A DNA stretch of 64,000 nucleotides, taken from positions 992,001 through 1,056,000 of the forward strand of contig NZ_CP113975.1 of assembly GCF_026870155.1 (NCBI RefSeq). The letters run 5' to 3'. Under the pieces are notes generated by a model. That model made no database searches, had not been told where the DNA came from, and saw only the letters and a list, made by a program, of their open reading frames with translations. Made by a program: the position numbers and the translations under genes. Source of the stretch: Flavobacterium marginilacus (GTDB lineage: Bacteria; Bacteroidota; Bacteroidia; Flavobacteriales; Flavobacteriaceae). Shown piece by piece: positions 1-8,717 of this stretch; position 1 is the stretch's first letter; each line of letters opens with the position of its first letter.

Positions 1-1
1 A

Positions 2-541
2 TTAATCGGATTGAGTTTTGGACTTGTTTTAATTCCAATAATTCTTATTGGTAATGCTTTCTGGAACAAAGGGGACTTGTTTTACACTCAAAAACGAGTA
101 GGTAAAGATGGTGTTATTTTCAAAATAATTAAATTTAGGACGATGGTCAAGAATGCCGAAAAAGGGGGGGCTGTTTTTGCTAAAGTTAATGATTCCAGAG
201 TAACTAAATTTGGAAAGTTTTTAAGGAAAACCCGAATAGACGAGTTTCCGCAGTTTATCAATATTTTAAAAGGAGATATGGCTGTGATTGGACCAAGACC
301 AGAAAGACCAGTATTTGTTAATGAAATTGCTCAAATTATGCCATTCTATGAAACACGTCATATTATTAAGCCAGGACTTACAGGCTGGGCACAGATTAAT
401 TATCCCTATGGTGTAAACTTAGAGGATAGTCTAATAAAACTGCAGTATGACTTATATTACATCAAACACAGAAGTGTTTATCTGGATTTGAATATTGCTT
501 TTAAAACCGTTTCAACAGTTTTGTTCTATAGGGGGCAGTAA
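2..541 (+). CDS. Bacterial sugar transferase (undecaprenyl-phosphate sugar-phosphate transferase type), 5' end missing
   Basis: The open frame runs in from the left edge (codons for L-I-G precede the first possible TTG start at 11), so this is the C-terminal part of a longer protein. It shows the bacterial sugar transferase domain: a hydrophobic segment at the start, then KFRTM, TRIDEFPQ, GDMAVIGPRPERP and PGLTGWAQI, in family order. Proteins of this family transfer a sugar-1-phosphate from a nucleotide sugar to undecaprenyl phosphate at the inner membrane, starting an O-antigen, capsule or exopolysaccharide unit. The sugar cannot be told from sequence. Whether the full protein is the short (about 200 aa) or long multi-span form cannot be seen. 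The next gene is convergent, its stop lying 1 bp away. Confidence 0.9.
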   Translation, partial: LIGLSFGLVLIPIILIGNAFWNKGDLFYTQKRVGKDGVIFKIIKFRTMVKNAEKGGAVFAKVNDSRVTKFGKFLRKTRIDEFPQFINILKGDMAVIGPRPERPVFVNEIAQIMPFYETRHIIKPGLTGWAQINYPYGVNLEDSLIKLQYDLYYIKHRSVYLDLNIAFKTVSTVLFYRGQ

Positions 542-542
542 T

Positions 543-1679
543 TTAAATAATTATTGGAATACGTTTTTTATTTCTAATAGCAATTCGGGATAGAACAAAT
601 AAATTGGTCAGTAATATCGGAGAAACAATGAGTAAATGAACTTTTGACAGCATTAATCCGCAATAAACTATTAGAAGCAGAATATTGAAAACAGATAATT
701 TGTATGTCCATTTTGAGTTTTTTGTTTTCGCAAAATACAGTACGCCCAAAATAAAAGGACTGAATAAAAGGACGTTGTAGTTATATTCTAATTCCTGATG
801 AAAAGAATAAAAGCCTAAAAAAACAAATAATAAACCCAATAAGGATATTATTGACAAATAAATATAATCAATACTTCTCTTGTTTATCAGAGTTACAAAT
901 CCTAAAATAAAAAGATAAGTATAACTGTTATTCCACCAGGAAGCTGGAGTTTCTTCTTCAAAATTTAATATTGTTTTGTTCTCTTTGCATAAAGGCTGAT
1001 TTTTATATCGAATGTGTTTTAAACTTTCCTGAAGCTCAAAAGGCAGGAATATTTTTGTTCCCACTTGATCTACTTTTGTCCCAAAAACAATACTCGTTCC
1101 CAGTTTTTCATAAAAATGATTATTGAAATAAGGGAATAAAATTGATCTGTACGTTTGATTAGTCGATGTTTTTTTTGTGATTACATTTCCTTTCAATGTT
1201 TTATTAATCACATCTACTACCTTTGATGTGCAGTTGTTATCAATGAATTTATATTGATATAAACGTTCATCAGAAAGCATTGATTTGGCTAAATTTTCTA
1301 ATAATTCCTGTTTAAGTTCTAAAGGAAGGTTCAATTCCTGTTCGTAAACATCTCTTTTTTCATAATTGTACTGACCAAGAAAATCAACATATCTATTATT
1401 AGTAATAGAATAATCCAAATCTCCTTTTGTGAATTTCAGCACAAAATTTTGGGTATTAAAATCAAAATTCCCGTAATTATAAACGACATCAAAATTATTA
1501 TCCAGATCACTAATTCTTATAGCAGTGTGGCCAAATAAGGAATAGGATTCATTACCAGTACCGCAGGTAAGGATGCTGACATGAGCATTTTTTGACAGCA
1601 AAATATCTTGAGCTGATAAATTATAAACGGAACTCAAAAGAATGCAAACGAATATTTTTTTTAATAAGGGAGCTTTCAT
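543..1679 (-). CDS. DUF4105 domain membrane protein
   Basis: The 378-residue product begins with a signal peptide (KKIFVCILLSSVYNLSA, then Q). The N-terminal half matches the DUF4105 family (also called Lnb N-terminal periplasmic domain): SLFGHTAIRI, YNYGNFDF and DNNCTSKVVD carry the conserved His and Cys expected of a papain-like fold. The C-terminal third has about four hydrophobic segments (from about residue 250), so the catalytic-looking domain should face the periplasm. Substrate and function are unknown. It lies 51 bp downstream of the PorV/PorQ-like gene on the same strand, probably in one transcript. Confidence 0.8.
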   Translation of the reverse strand: MKAPLLKKIFVCILLSSVYNLSAQDILLSKNAHVSILTCGTGNESYSLFGHTAIRISDLDNNFDVVYNYGNFDFNTQNFVLKFTKGDLDYSITNNRYVDFLGQYNYEKRDVYEQELNLPLELKQELLENLAKSMLSDERLYQYKFIDNNCTSKVVDVINKTLKGNVITKKTSTNQTYRSILFPYFNNHFYEKLGTSIVFGTKVDQVGTKIFLPFELQESLKHIRYKNQPLCKENKTILNFEEETPASWWNNSYTYLFILGFVTLINKRSIDYIYLSIISLLGLLFVFLGFYSFHQELEYNYNVLLFSPFILGVLYFAKTKNSKWTYKLSVFNILLLIVYCGLMLSKVHLLIVSPILLTNLFVLSRIAIRNKKRIPIII

Positions 1680-1730
1680 TTTGCTGTTTTTTAGATATAA
1701 AATAAGAGATAGTTTTTTAAATAATCAAAG

Positions 1731-2801
1731 TTAGTTTCTAAAAAGAGATAAATCAATTTTTAATGAAAAAACATTTGAGTACAATGCAGTACTTTGGTTC
1801 CCTAATGAGGTTAATGCATAATCGATGGCAATTCCTTTGTATTTAAATCCCAAACCGATATTGGGCTGAAATCCTATTTTTTTGCCATTGTCTAATTGTG
1901 TTACCTGCTGGAAATTCCCAACACCCGCTCTTAAAAAGGCAAGATCAGTATATCCAAATTCTAAACCTACAGCAGGATCAATACTTACAAGAGAACTTGA
2001 AATTATATCATTGGTCTGAGTGAACTGCATATTCATATTTGCGGTGGTCAAAAGGCTGTAATCTTCATGAAAAATAATTTTTTTGGCGACGCCTAACTGC
2101 GCTTTAGGAAGTGTTATTTCAGTACTTTCAGGCATTTCTTGATTTTGGCCGGGAATGGCATCGGCTATTTTCTGGTAAGCTTCCTCATTGATATTCCAGA
2201 TATTGTAAGTAGTGGTAATATCCCGAAGCATTAATCCAAATTGCCAGTCATTTTTTTCAAACTGAAGACCAAAGTCAAATCCAAATCCCCATGAAGTCGC
2301 AAAATCTCCAATTATTCGTCGGATAATTTTAGCATTTACTCCATATTGAAATCCCGGAACCGGAAGTTTTACAGCATAGGAAAATGTAAAGCCATAATCT
2401 GCAGTCGAAAAAAGAGATATCCGGTTATAGTCGATATTGCCTTCATTGTCAATTAAATCGGTGGTGTTCATAATATCATCAACTCCAAAACGTATTAACG
2501 AAATTCCCCAGGCACTGCGGTCGTCAATGGGACTGGCATAAGCCGCATAATCATATTTGGCAATATTAGCGAAATAATTAGAATGCATTAAAGAGATTTG
2601 ATTGTCTTCAAGATGTATTAGTCCGGCAGGATTCCAATAACAGGAATTAACATCGGATGTAGAGGCAGTAAGGGCATTTGACATTCCTAGAGCTTTAGCA
2701 TCCACACCAATATTCATAAACTCATTCGAGTATTTTCGAACGGTTTGGGAATAGCTGCTATTTATTATGAATAGGAGTAAAAAAAGCTGTATTTTTTTCA
2801 A
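1731..2801 (-). CDS. PorV/PorQ family outer-membrane barrel protein
   Basis: The product has 356 residues with a signal peptide (KKIQLFLLLFIINSSYS, then Q) and the PorV/PorQ family opening: NIGVDAKALGMSNA, then SCYWNPAGL. The rest is rich in alternating hydrophobic residues typical of an outer-membrane beta barrel, ending in SLKIDLSLF. Relatives include PorV and PorQ, which act in type IX secretion and cargo attachment, but the family is broad and several paralogues occur per Flavobacterium genome, so a T9SS role is only possible. It is the first gene of a likely two-gene unit with the DUF4105 gene. Confidence 0.78.
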   Translation of the reverse strand: MKKIQLFLLLFIINSSYSQTVRKYSNEFMNIGVDAKALGMSNALTASTSDVNSCYWNPAGLIHLEDNQISLMHSNYFANIAKYDYAAYASPIDDRSAWGISLIRFGVDDIMNTTDLIDNEGNIDYNRISLFSTADYGFTFSYAVKLPVPGFQYGVNAKIIRRIIGDFATSWGFGFDFGLQFEKNDWQFGLMLRDITTTYNIWNINEEAYQKIADAIPGQNQEMPESTEITLPKAQLGVAKKIIFHEDYSLLTTANMNMQFTQTNDIISSSLVSIDPAVGLEFGYTDLAFLRAGVGNFQQVTQLDNGKKIGFQPNIGLGFKYKGIAIDYALTSLGNQSTALYSNVFSLKIDLSLFRN

Positions 2802-2957
2802 CGGATCTTAATTTGTCGGTTTAAAACCATTTTAATTATTTTCCAAAAATAAAGTTTTTTGATGATGTAACTGCTTCAATTCAATTAATTAATAATTTTT
2901 GTACAAAACAGTCTGAAATCAATCACTAAAAACAAGGTGAGCTTTCACATATTGTAT

Positions 2958-2965
2958 TAAATTTG
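2958..2965 (+). promoter_or_regulatory. -7 box (TAAATTTG) of pssA
   Basis: TAAATTTG matches the Bacteroidetes sigma-A -7 consensus TAnnTTTG and lies 28 bp before the pssA start codon. A TTG further upstream could serve as the -33 element. No Shine-Dalgarno sequence is visible, as is usual in this phylum. Confidence 0.6.
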
Positions 2966-2993
2966 CCAAGCTTATAATTCAATTTTAATCACT

Positions 2994-3716
2994 ATGAATA
3001 TCAAAAAACACATTCCAAATACAATTACTTTACTGAATCTTTTTTGCGGTTGTATCGCTGTAGTATTTGTAAGCAGGGATCAGTTTGAGATGGCGTTCTT
3101 TTTTGTCTGCCTCGGAATTTTTCTGGATTTTTTTGATGGCTTTTTTGCCCGTCTGTTCAAAGTTTCCGGTCCATTAGGACTGCAGCTGGATTCTCTTGCT
3201 GACATGGTTACAAGCGGTGTTGTTCCTGGGTTTGTAATGTTCAAAATGATGCAGAGCAGTTCAGCTTATATGAATGAAGGATGGCTGCAGTTTTTTCCTT
3301 ATTTAGGTTTTATTATTACTTTGGGATCGTGTATGCGTTTGGCAAAATTCAATATTGACACGCGTCAGACGGATTCATTTATAGGACTGCCAACTCCGGC
3401 AAATGCCCTTTTCATATTGAGCCTTTCATTGGTTAAAGAGTATTATGCTGCTGATTCATTGATGGTACTTGAAATTTTTACGGAGAAATGGTTTTTATTA
3501 TTAATATCACTGTTTAGTGCCTATATTTTAAATGCTGAGATTCCTTTGTTTTCTTTAAAAATAAAAAAGTTTAATTTCAGGGATAATGCACTTCAGATTG
3601 TTTTCTTGGCAGTTTCTGTTTTATTGTTACTGTTTCTGCAATATTTAGGAGTTACATTAGTTATTGTTTTCTACGTTTTACTATCAGTGATTAATAACAA
3701 GTTTCAAAAGAAGTAA
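2994..3716 (+). CDS. pssA: CDP-diacylglycerol--serine O-phosphatidyltransferase
   Basis: The 240-residue integral membrane protein makes phosphatidylserine, the precursor of phosphatidylethanolamine, from CDP-diacylglycerol and serine. The CDP-alcohol phosphotransferase signature D-G-x2-A-R-x8-G-x3-D-x3-D is complete (FFDGFFARLF, then GLQLDSLADM, about residues 48-72). Six or more hydrophobic segments span the rest. The opening IPNTITLLNLFCG is typical of PssA. The muramidase gene follows 28 bp downstream on the same strand, so both may be cotranscribed. Confidence 0.93.
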   Translation: MNIKKHIPNTITLLNLFCGCIAVVFVSRDQFEMAFFFVCLGIFLDFFDGFFARLFKVSGPLGLQLDSLADMVTSGVVPGFVMFKMMQSSSAYMNEGWLQFFPYLGFIITLGSCMRLAKFNIDTRQTDSFIGLPTPANALFILSLSLVKEYYAADSLMVLEIFTEKWFLLLISLFSAYILNAEIPLFSLKIKKFNFRDNALQIVFLAVSVLLLLFLQYLGVTLVIVFYVLLSVINNKFQKK

Positions 3717-3744
3717 TTTTTTAGATAAAAAAAACAGCAGTGCT

Positions 3745-4554
3745 ATGCCAAGGCGTAAATCAAAAAAGAAAAAAGGAAAGTGGATTGATTTCTTTTTTAT
3801 TGGGATAGTTGTTCTTATTATTTTTTCAACAGCATATCATTACCGTTCTGGGCTGGCAAATTATCTGGGCTTTAGACCGCGTTATAAAAGTGAGGTAGAT
3901 GTTTTTTCTGAGGCAAGAAATCTTAGGGTCTTAGAAAAAAATGACGGAAAAACAGTAGGAATTGATGTTTCAGAATATCAGGGAAAAATCCGTTGGTCTT
4001 ATGTAGATACTATTGAAGAGAAATATCCATTACGCTACGTTTTTATACGTGCAACTGTCGGAAATGACAGAGTAGACCGTCAATTTGAAAGGAACTGGCT
4101 TGGAGCGAAAAAAAATAAAATGATACGCGGTGCTTATCATTATTACCGTCCAAATGAAAATTCTCTTGAACAAGCTTCACTTTTTATAAAAACAGTAAAA
4201 CTCAGGAAAGGTGATCTTCCTCCGGTTTTGGATATCGAAAAGCTGCCAAAAGAACAGTCTCTTGAACGGCTGAAAATTGGATTAAAGCGCTGGCTAAGTG
4301 CTGTAGAACAGCATTATGGCGTACGTCCGATTATTTACACTGGAGAAAAATATTATGATGATTTTTTGAAAGAAGAATTTAGCGATTATTTGTTTTGGAT
4401 AGCCAATTACAATTTTTATCGCGAAGAAATCGAAGATGATTGGCTCTTTTGGCAGTTTACAGAGAAAGCCAAAGTGCCTGGAATTGACCGTACTGTTGAT
4501 GTTAACATTTATAATGGCGATTTGGAACAGCTGCAGTATATAACCGTAGAATGA
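3745..4554 (+). CDS. Membrane-anchored GH25 muramidase (lysozyme)
   Basis: The 269-residue product has a lysine-rich N-terminus (RRKSKKKKGK), one transmembrane segment (about residues 14-34) and a glycoside hydrolase family 25 domain. Family motifs are VGIDVSEYQG, then RGAYHYY, PPVLDIEKL with the catalytic Asp/Glu pair, PIIYTGEKYY, and the closing WQFTEKAKVPGIDRTVDVN. GH25 enzymes cleave the MurNAc-GlcNAc bond of peptidoglycan. The single N-terminal anchor places the enzyme in the periplasm on the inner membrane, which fits cell-wall remodelling rather than a phage endolysin. It follows pssA by 28 bp. Confidence 0.88.
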   Translation: MPRRKSKKKKGKWIDFFFIGIVVLIIFSTAYHYRSGLANYLGFRPRYKSEVDVFSEARNLRVLEKNDGKTVGIDVSEYQGKIRWSYVDTIEEKYPLRYVFIRATVGNDRVDRQFERNWLGAKKNKMIRGAYHYYRPNENSLEQASLFIKTVKLRKGDLPPVLDIEKLPKEQSLERLKIGLKRWLSAVEQHYGVRPIIYTGEKYYDDFLKEEFSDYLFWIANYNFYREEIEDDWLFWQFTEKAKVPGIDRTVDVNIYNGDLEQLQYITVE

Positions 4555-4584
4555 TTTTTTATGTGAAAAAGGCCTGAAATTTGC

Positions 4585-4627
4585 AAAAACATTTAGCTTC
4601 AGCTGAAGGAAAATTGAATGTTTTTTT
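4585..4627 (+). terminator. Probable rho-independent terminator after the muramidase gene
   Basis: An outer stem AAAAACATT/AATGTTTTT encloses the perfect 12-bp palindrome CTTCAGCTGAAG (4597-4608). A T-run follows directly. Confidence 0.5.
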
Positions 4628-4784
4628 AAACCATTATCAAAAAATAAAACAATTTTAAAAGAGAGTATTCCTAATAGGATTTTTTATAAAGAGCTTCATT
4701 CAAGGGGTAGCCATTGCCAATAAATGAGTTTGGCTATTGGATATAATAATATATGACTGTCCGCAAATAATACCATGTGTTTTT

Positions 4785-4870
4785 TCGCCACTGATTACAC
4801 AGATTCTTATAGATTTCATTACTATTTTTTAAAAAAATCTGTGTAAATCTTTTTAATCTGTCACTAATTC
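4785..4870. repeat. Intergenic inverted-repeat element (ACACAGATT type)
   Basis: The arms GATTACACAGATTCTTATAG and its imperfect complement in AAATCTGTGTAAATCTTTTT lie either side of a short AT-rich loop. From memory this ACACAGATT/AATCTGTGT sequence is a frequent dispersed intergenic repeat in Flavobacterium genomes. Only one copy is present in the window, so the repeat status is inferred. Confidence 0.45.
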
Positions 4871-4925
4871 GATTTGTTTGGTATTAGTTAAGGATAGTAA
4901 TGTAATAATGAATATTGGTAAAATT

Positions 4926-6191
4926 TTAGCTTTGCTGTTTTTCTTCGGTCATGTTTATCGTTTTTGGGTGTAAGCTGACCAGCTGTAAAACGATGGCGAT
5001 CAACACTACAAAGAGCAGCAGAATGAATATTTGTTCCATACCGCCTTTGTCTGCAGCTTTTCCCAAAAATTCAGTAATAACCGCTCCGGCAGAAATCCCG
5101 ACAAAGTTCATGATGCCGTATCCTGTGGCGCGATAACGAGGCGAAACAAATTGGCAGAGAATAGGCATGTTATTAGTGTCAAAAATTCCAAATCCAAGAC
5201 CAAAAAGCATGCCGCCGGCTATAATAGCTTCGATGCTCTCACATTTGCCTAATAAAAAAAGGGCTGGAATTGTAAGGGCTAAACCTATCGTGCTAGTGTA
5301 GATTCTTCCTTTAAGATTTCGGATTACCCATCTGTCAGAAACAAATCCGCCAAGCAGAACGCCTACAAATGAAGACATCGCTATGCTGACTGTTGCAATT
5401 GGGCCTGCAATAGACATATCCAGATGCAGTTTTTCGGAAAACAAGGTGGGTAACCAGTTTTTGGCCGCCCATCCCGGAAGGCTTGGTGCTGAAAAATAAA
5501 AAAGCAAAACCCAAAAGGATATGTTTCCAAACAAAATACTCAAACCTCTGAACATTTGTTTTAATTCCACTCTTATCGTTAATTTTTGGGAGGTGTCAAA
5601 AGTGTAGGTTTTCTTTTCTTTAATAATAAAAATCAATAGAAAACTATAGATAATGCCAATAAGTCCTACAGAATGAAAGGTAAACTGCCAGGAAAATTTA
5701 TTGGAAATAGTTGTTCCAAATCCGCCGAGTGCCTGCCCCAGATAAATTCCGGTAGTGTGAATACCTATGGCAAAAGAGCGGGTGTTTTCCTGATGATAAT
5801 CGGCAATCAATGATAATGCGGCCGGAATATAAAAGGCTTCACTGAAGCCCATTATGGCACGCAAAACATATATTTGGTTAAAAGTTGTGGCGTATCCCAT
5901 TGTCATTGTCACTCCAGACCAGATAAAAAGACTGCAGACAATCATTTTTTTTCTATTGATTCTGTCGGCTATAATGCCGGAAACAGGACTCATTAAAGCA
6001 TAAATCCAAAGGAAAACAGCCATCAGCAGACCAAAGTTTTCGGCTTTTGCTAACTCTGGAATGTCAAGCATCATTGCGGGTTTCATAGTAGAAAGCATCT
6101 GCCTGTCCAGATAATTTAACAATGCTACAAACCATAATAAGCCAACGACTATCCATGGATAGGATTTTTTTTCACTCAATTTTGCAATCAT
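4926..6191 (-). CDS. MFS transporter
   Basis: The 421-residue protein has about 12 predicted membrane segments in two halves and the MFS loop motif between helices 2 and 3 (GIIADRINRKK) with an equivalent in the second half (GGFVSDRWVIRNLKGR). The start NYLDRQMLS and the RAIMGFSEAFYIPA region resemble the anion:cation symporter/organic-anion branch that imports sugar acids or sugar phosphates. There is no catabolic neighbour to point to a substrate. It stands alone between convergent and same-strand genes with long gaps, so it has its own promoter. Confidence 0.85.
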   Translation of the reverse strand: MIAKLSEKKSYPWIVVGLLWFVALLNYLDRQMLSTMKPAMMLDIPELAKAENFGLLMAVFLWIYALMSPVSGIIADRINRKKMIVCSLFIWSGVTMTMGYATTFNQIYVLRAIMGFSEAFYIPAALSLIADYHQENTRSFAIGIHTTGIYLGQALGGFGTTISNKFSWQFTFHSVGLIGIIYSFLLIFIIKEKKTYTFDTSQKLTIRVELKQMFRGLSILFGNISFWVLLFYFSAPSLPGWAAKNWLPTLFSEKLHLDMSIAGPIATVSIAMSSFVGVLLGGFVSDRWVIRNLKGRIYTSTIGLALTIPALFLLGKCESIEAIIAGGMLFGLGFGIFDTNNMPILCQFVSPRYRATGYGIMNFVGISAGAVITEFLGKAADKGGMEQIFILLLFVVLIAIVLQLVSLHPKTINMTEEKQQS

Positions 6192-6321
6192 AGCAGCGTC
6201 AGTATAAAAGCGATAATGTATGAATCCAAAAGAGAAGAAATGTTAATCATTGCTAGGCATTAAAGTATAAGAAATCGAACGGATAATGTTTTTTACTCTG
6301 GAAAATCAGCAGGATGCCGAA

Positions 6322-6585
6322 TTAAAGTCTGTTTAGAATAAAAAATAGGACAGTTGAAAAGAACAGTAAAAATAAAAGAGAGGCCCATTTTGATTTTTTA
6401 TTGGCAAAATTCAAGGCAGTTCCTTTCCATTCTATTTTTTTTGGAACAAAAAGGCGTTCGTCTTCTTTGTTGTAGTAGAAAAGACCTTTCCATTTCCAGT
6501 TATTTGGATCATTTCTCCATCTGTCTGATGTTTCTTTATCGGGGTCATTATCTCTCCAATCGTCCTTTTTTGTATTTGAAATCAT
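6322..6585 (-). CDS. Small DUF5808 membrane protein
   Basis: The 87-residue protein has a highly charged, Trp-rich N-terminal half (DPNNWKWKGLFYYNKEDERLFVPKK) matching the DUF5808 pattern, in which a Trp-Lys-x-Gly-x-Phe-Tyr-x-Asn core is followed by RLFVPK. It ends in one transmembrane segment (about residues 66-85). Function is unknown. The 98-bp gap to the upstream lptB operon leaves cotranscription open. Confidence 0.7.
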   Translation of the reverse strand: MISNTKKDDWRDNDPDKETSDRWRNDPNNWKWKGLFYYNKEDERLFVPKKIEWKGTALNFANKKSKWASLLFLLFFSTVLFFILNRL

Positions 6586-6682
6586 GCCAATATTTGTTTA
6601 GTGAAAATAAGATGATGTGAATGAAAATCAGTGGTTTAATGATGTTTAAGGAACAGACTGTTCAAAAACTGACCGCTGATTA

Positions 6683-7423
6683 TTAAAATTCCAGCTTCTT
6701 TTTTCTTAATTCAAAGTTTTGGCCTAGATATACGCGGCGCACCATTTCGTCTTCAACTAGTTCTTCTGGAACACCTGCTTTTAGAATTCCCCCTTCAAAC
6801 ATTAGATAGGTTTTGTCGGTAATGGCTAGTGTTTCCTGTACGTTGTGATCGGTGATTAAGATTCCGATGTTCTTGTTTTTCAGCTGGGCGACAATTCTTT
6901 GAATATCTTCCACAGCAACCGGATCTACACCAGCAAAAGGTTCATCAAGTAAGATGAATTTTGGATCAGTGGCCAGACATCGGGCAATTTCGGTTCGGCG
7001 GCGTTCTCCTCCTGAAAGCAGATCCCCGCGGTTGGTACGAATGTGTTCCAGACTGAACTCAGCAATTAAACTTTCCATTTTGGCTATCTGCTCTTCTTTA
7101 GAAAGTTTAGTCAGCTGCAGTACGCTTAAAATATTATCTTCGATACTTAATTTTCTAAAAACAGAAGCTTCCTGTGCCAAGTAACCAATTCCCTGCTGAG
7201 CTCTTTTATACATTGGATAATCGGTAATGTTTAGATCATTCAGGTAAATATTCCCAGAGTTGGGTTTTACCAAGCCTACGATCATATAAAAAGAAGTCGT
7301 TTTCCCGGCACCGTTTGGTCCCAAAAGGCCAACAATTTCACCTTGGTTTACTTCTACCGAAATACCTTTTACAACGCTTCTGCCTTTGTAGGTTTTTATT
7401 AAATTTTCTGCTCTTAGCTTCAT
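6683..7423 (-). CDS. lptB: LPS export ABC transporter ATP-binding protein
   Basis: The 246-residue ATPase drives extraction of lipopolysaccharide from the inner membrane with LptF/LptG. Walker A (GPNGAGKTTS), the Q-loop (YLAQEASVFRKLS, diagnostic of LptB), signature LLSGGERRR, Walker B (FILLDEPFAGVDP) and the H-loop (ITDHNV) are all intact. Length matches the family. It closes the minus-strand group kdsD-tatC-AhpD-like, 135 bp downstream of the last. kdsD makes a Kdo precursor for the same lipopolysaccharide, which supports the assignment. Confidence 0.95.
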   Translation of the reverse strand: MKLRAENLIKTYKGRSVVKGISVEVNQGEIVGLLGPNGAGKTTSFYMIVGLVKPNSGNIYLNDLNITDYPMYKRAQQGIGYLAQEASVFRKLSIEDNILSVLQLTKLSKEEQIAKMESLIAEFSLEHIRTNRGDLLSGGERRRTEIARCLATDPKFILLDEPFAGVDPVAVEDIQRIVAQLKNKNIGILITDHNVQETLAITDKTYLMFEGGILKAGVPEELVEDEMVRRVYLGQNFELRKKKLEF

Positions 7424-7558
7424 TTTTAATTGGATAATGTGTCAATTGAAATTACCTGAATAATATAATAATTGTTGTCCTAAAGAGACAAAATAAGTAA
7501 AATTAATCAATCGGATAAACAAATTAATATTTTGTAAAATTATCTAATTGACTATTTT

Positions 7559-7909
7559 TTAATTGCCCTGCTCTTCCAGTGCTTCCCAAAATTCGTAAGC
7601 TCTGCGCAAATGCGGTACTACAATTGTGCCGCCTACTAGCGTTGCAATCCCCATAGCTTCCATCATTTCCTCTTTGGTAACACCTTCTTTATAGCTGGTT
7701 TCCAAATGGTATTTTACGCAGTCATCACAGCGTAAAACAGCCGAAGCAACTAGTCCGAGCAGTTCTTTGGTTTTTACATCTAAGGCTCCGGGAGCGTAGG
7801 CATTGGTGTCAAGATTAAAAATACGCTTTACTATTTTATTATTGTCTGCCAATAATTTTTCGTTCATTTTAGAACGGTAGTCGTTAAATTCTTGTACAAT
7901 ATCAGACAT
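7559..7909 (-). CDS. Carboxymuconolactone decarboxylase (AhpD-like) family protein
   Basis: The 116-residue protein belongs to the CMD/AhpD family. It carries CDDCVKYH, the redox Cys-x-x-Cys plus His motif of AhpD-type alkylhydroperoxidases, followed by the GVTKEEMMEAMGIATLVGG helix typical of the family. That motif suggests thiol peroxidase or disulfide activity rather than decarboxylation. The start overlaps the end of tatC by 8 bp, so translation is probably coupled. Confidence 0.85.
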   Translation of the reverse strand: MSDIVQEFNDYRSKMNEKLLADNNKIVKRIFNLDTNAYAPGALDVKTKELLGLVASAVLRCDDCVKYHLETSYKEGVTKEEMMEAMGIATLVGGTIVVPHLRRAYEFWEALEEQGN

Positions 7910-8717
7910 TTGCTTTCTTTTTATTTAATACTACAATTTTTGATATTAAGATGCTTACTTCATAAATAAGGAGCATCGGAATGGCAACAATTGTCTGGCT
8001 TACCACATCCGGCGGTGTTACAATTGCGGCAACAATCAAGATTATTACAACGGCATATTTCCAGTACTTTCTTAAAAATTCAGGGGTTACCAGGTCTAAT
8101 TTTGTCAGGAAATAAATAATTATAGGAAGTTCAAAGAATAATCCGCTGGCCAGTATGCTGGTTTTTACCATGCCAATATAGGAGTCAAGCGTAAATTGAT
8201 TTTTGACAACATCACTGATTGTAAATGTGGCCACAAAATTAACAGACATTGGAATTACTACATAATAACCAAATATCACACCCATAAAGAAAAGCAGGGA
8301 AGAAGTGAATATAAATACCCGAGCGTTTTTCTTTTCTTTTTCATACAAAGCAGGACTGATAAATTTCCAGATCTCCCATAAAATATATGGGAAACTTAAA
8401 ATGAAACCTGCCAGAATACACATCCATACAAAAATATTAACCTGACCTTCCATTTCTGTATTCTGAATGATAAAAGGCATTTCGGTTATACAAAGTCCTT
8501 CTGCAAACCCCAATGAATGAGATAATTCACAGAAATAGCGATAAGTAAAAAACGTCGGTCTTGTTGGCCCAAATATAATGGTGTCAAACAAGTAATCGCT
8601 TATGAAATAAGTTACAAAAGCCATGATAATTACAGCAGTTGTACTTCTGACTAACAGCCATCTTAATTCTTCAAGATGGTCTAAAAAAGACATTTCGCCT
8701 AGATTTTTTTTTGCCAT
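7902..8717 (-). CDS. tatC: Sec-independent protein translocase subunit TatC
   Basis: The 271-residue inner-membrane protein is the signal-peptide receptor of the Tat pathway for folded proteins. It has the N-terminal family motif (MSFLDHLEELRWLLVRS), six hydrophobic segments and the conserved FISPALYEKEKK loop after helix 2. The start codon shares its first A with the kdsD stop (TAATG), indicating translational coupling. A tatA/tatB gene is not in the window. Confidence 0.95.
   Translation of the reverse strand: MAKKNLGEMSFLDHLEELRWLLVRSTTAVIIMAFVTYFISDYLFDTIIFGPTRPTFFTYRYFCELSHSLGFAEGLCITEMPFIIQNTEMEGQVNIFVWMCILAGFILSFPYILWEIWKFISPALYEKEKKNARVFIFTSSLLFFMGVIFGYYVVIPMSVNFVATFTISDVVKNQFTLDSYIGMVKTSILASGLFFELPIIIYFLTKLDLVTPEFLRKYWKYAVVIILIVAAIVTPPDVVSQTIVAIPMLLIYEVSILISKIVVLNKKKANV

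Larger units (their letters stand above)
4555..4925. other. 371-bp intergenic region without a gene
   Basis: No open frame of note is present. It holds the terminator-like hairpin at 4585-4627 and the AT-rich inverted-repeat element at 4785-4870. The genes on both sides converge, so no promoter is needed here. Confidence 0.7.
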
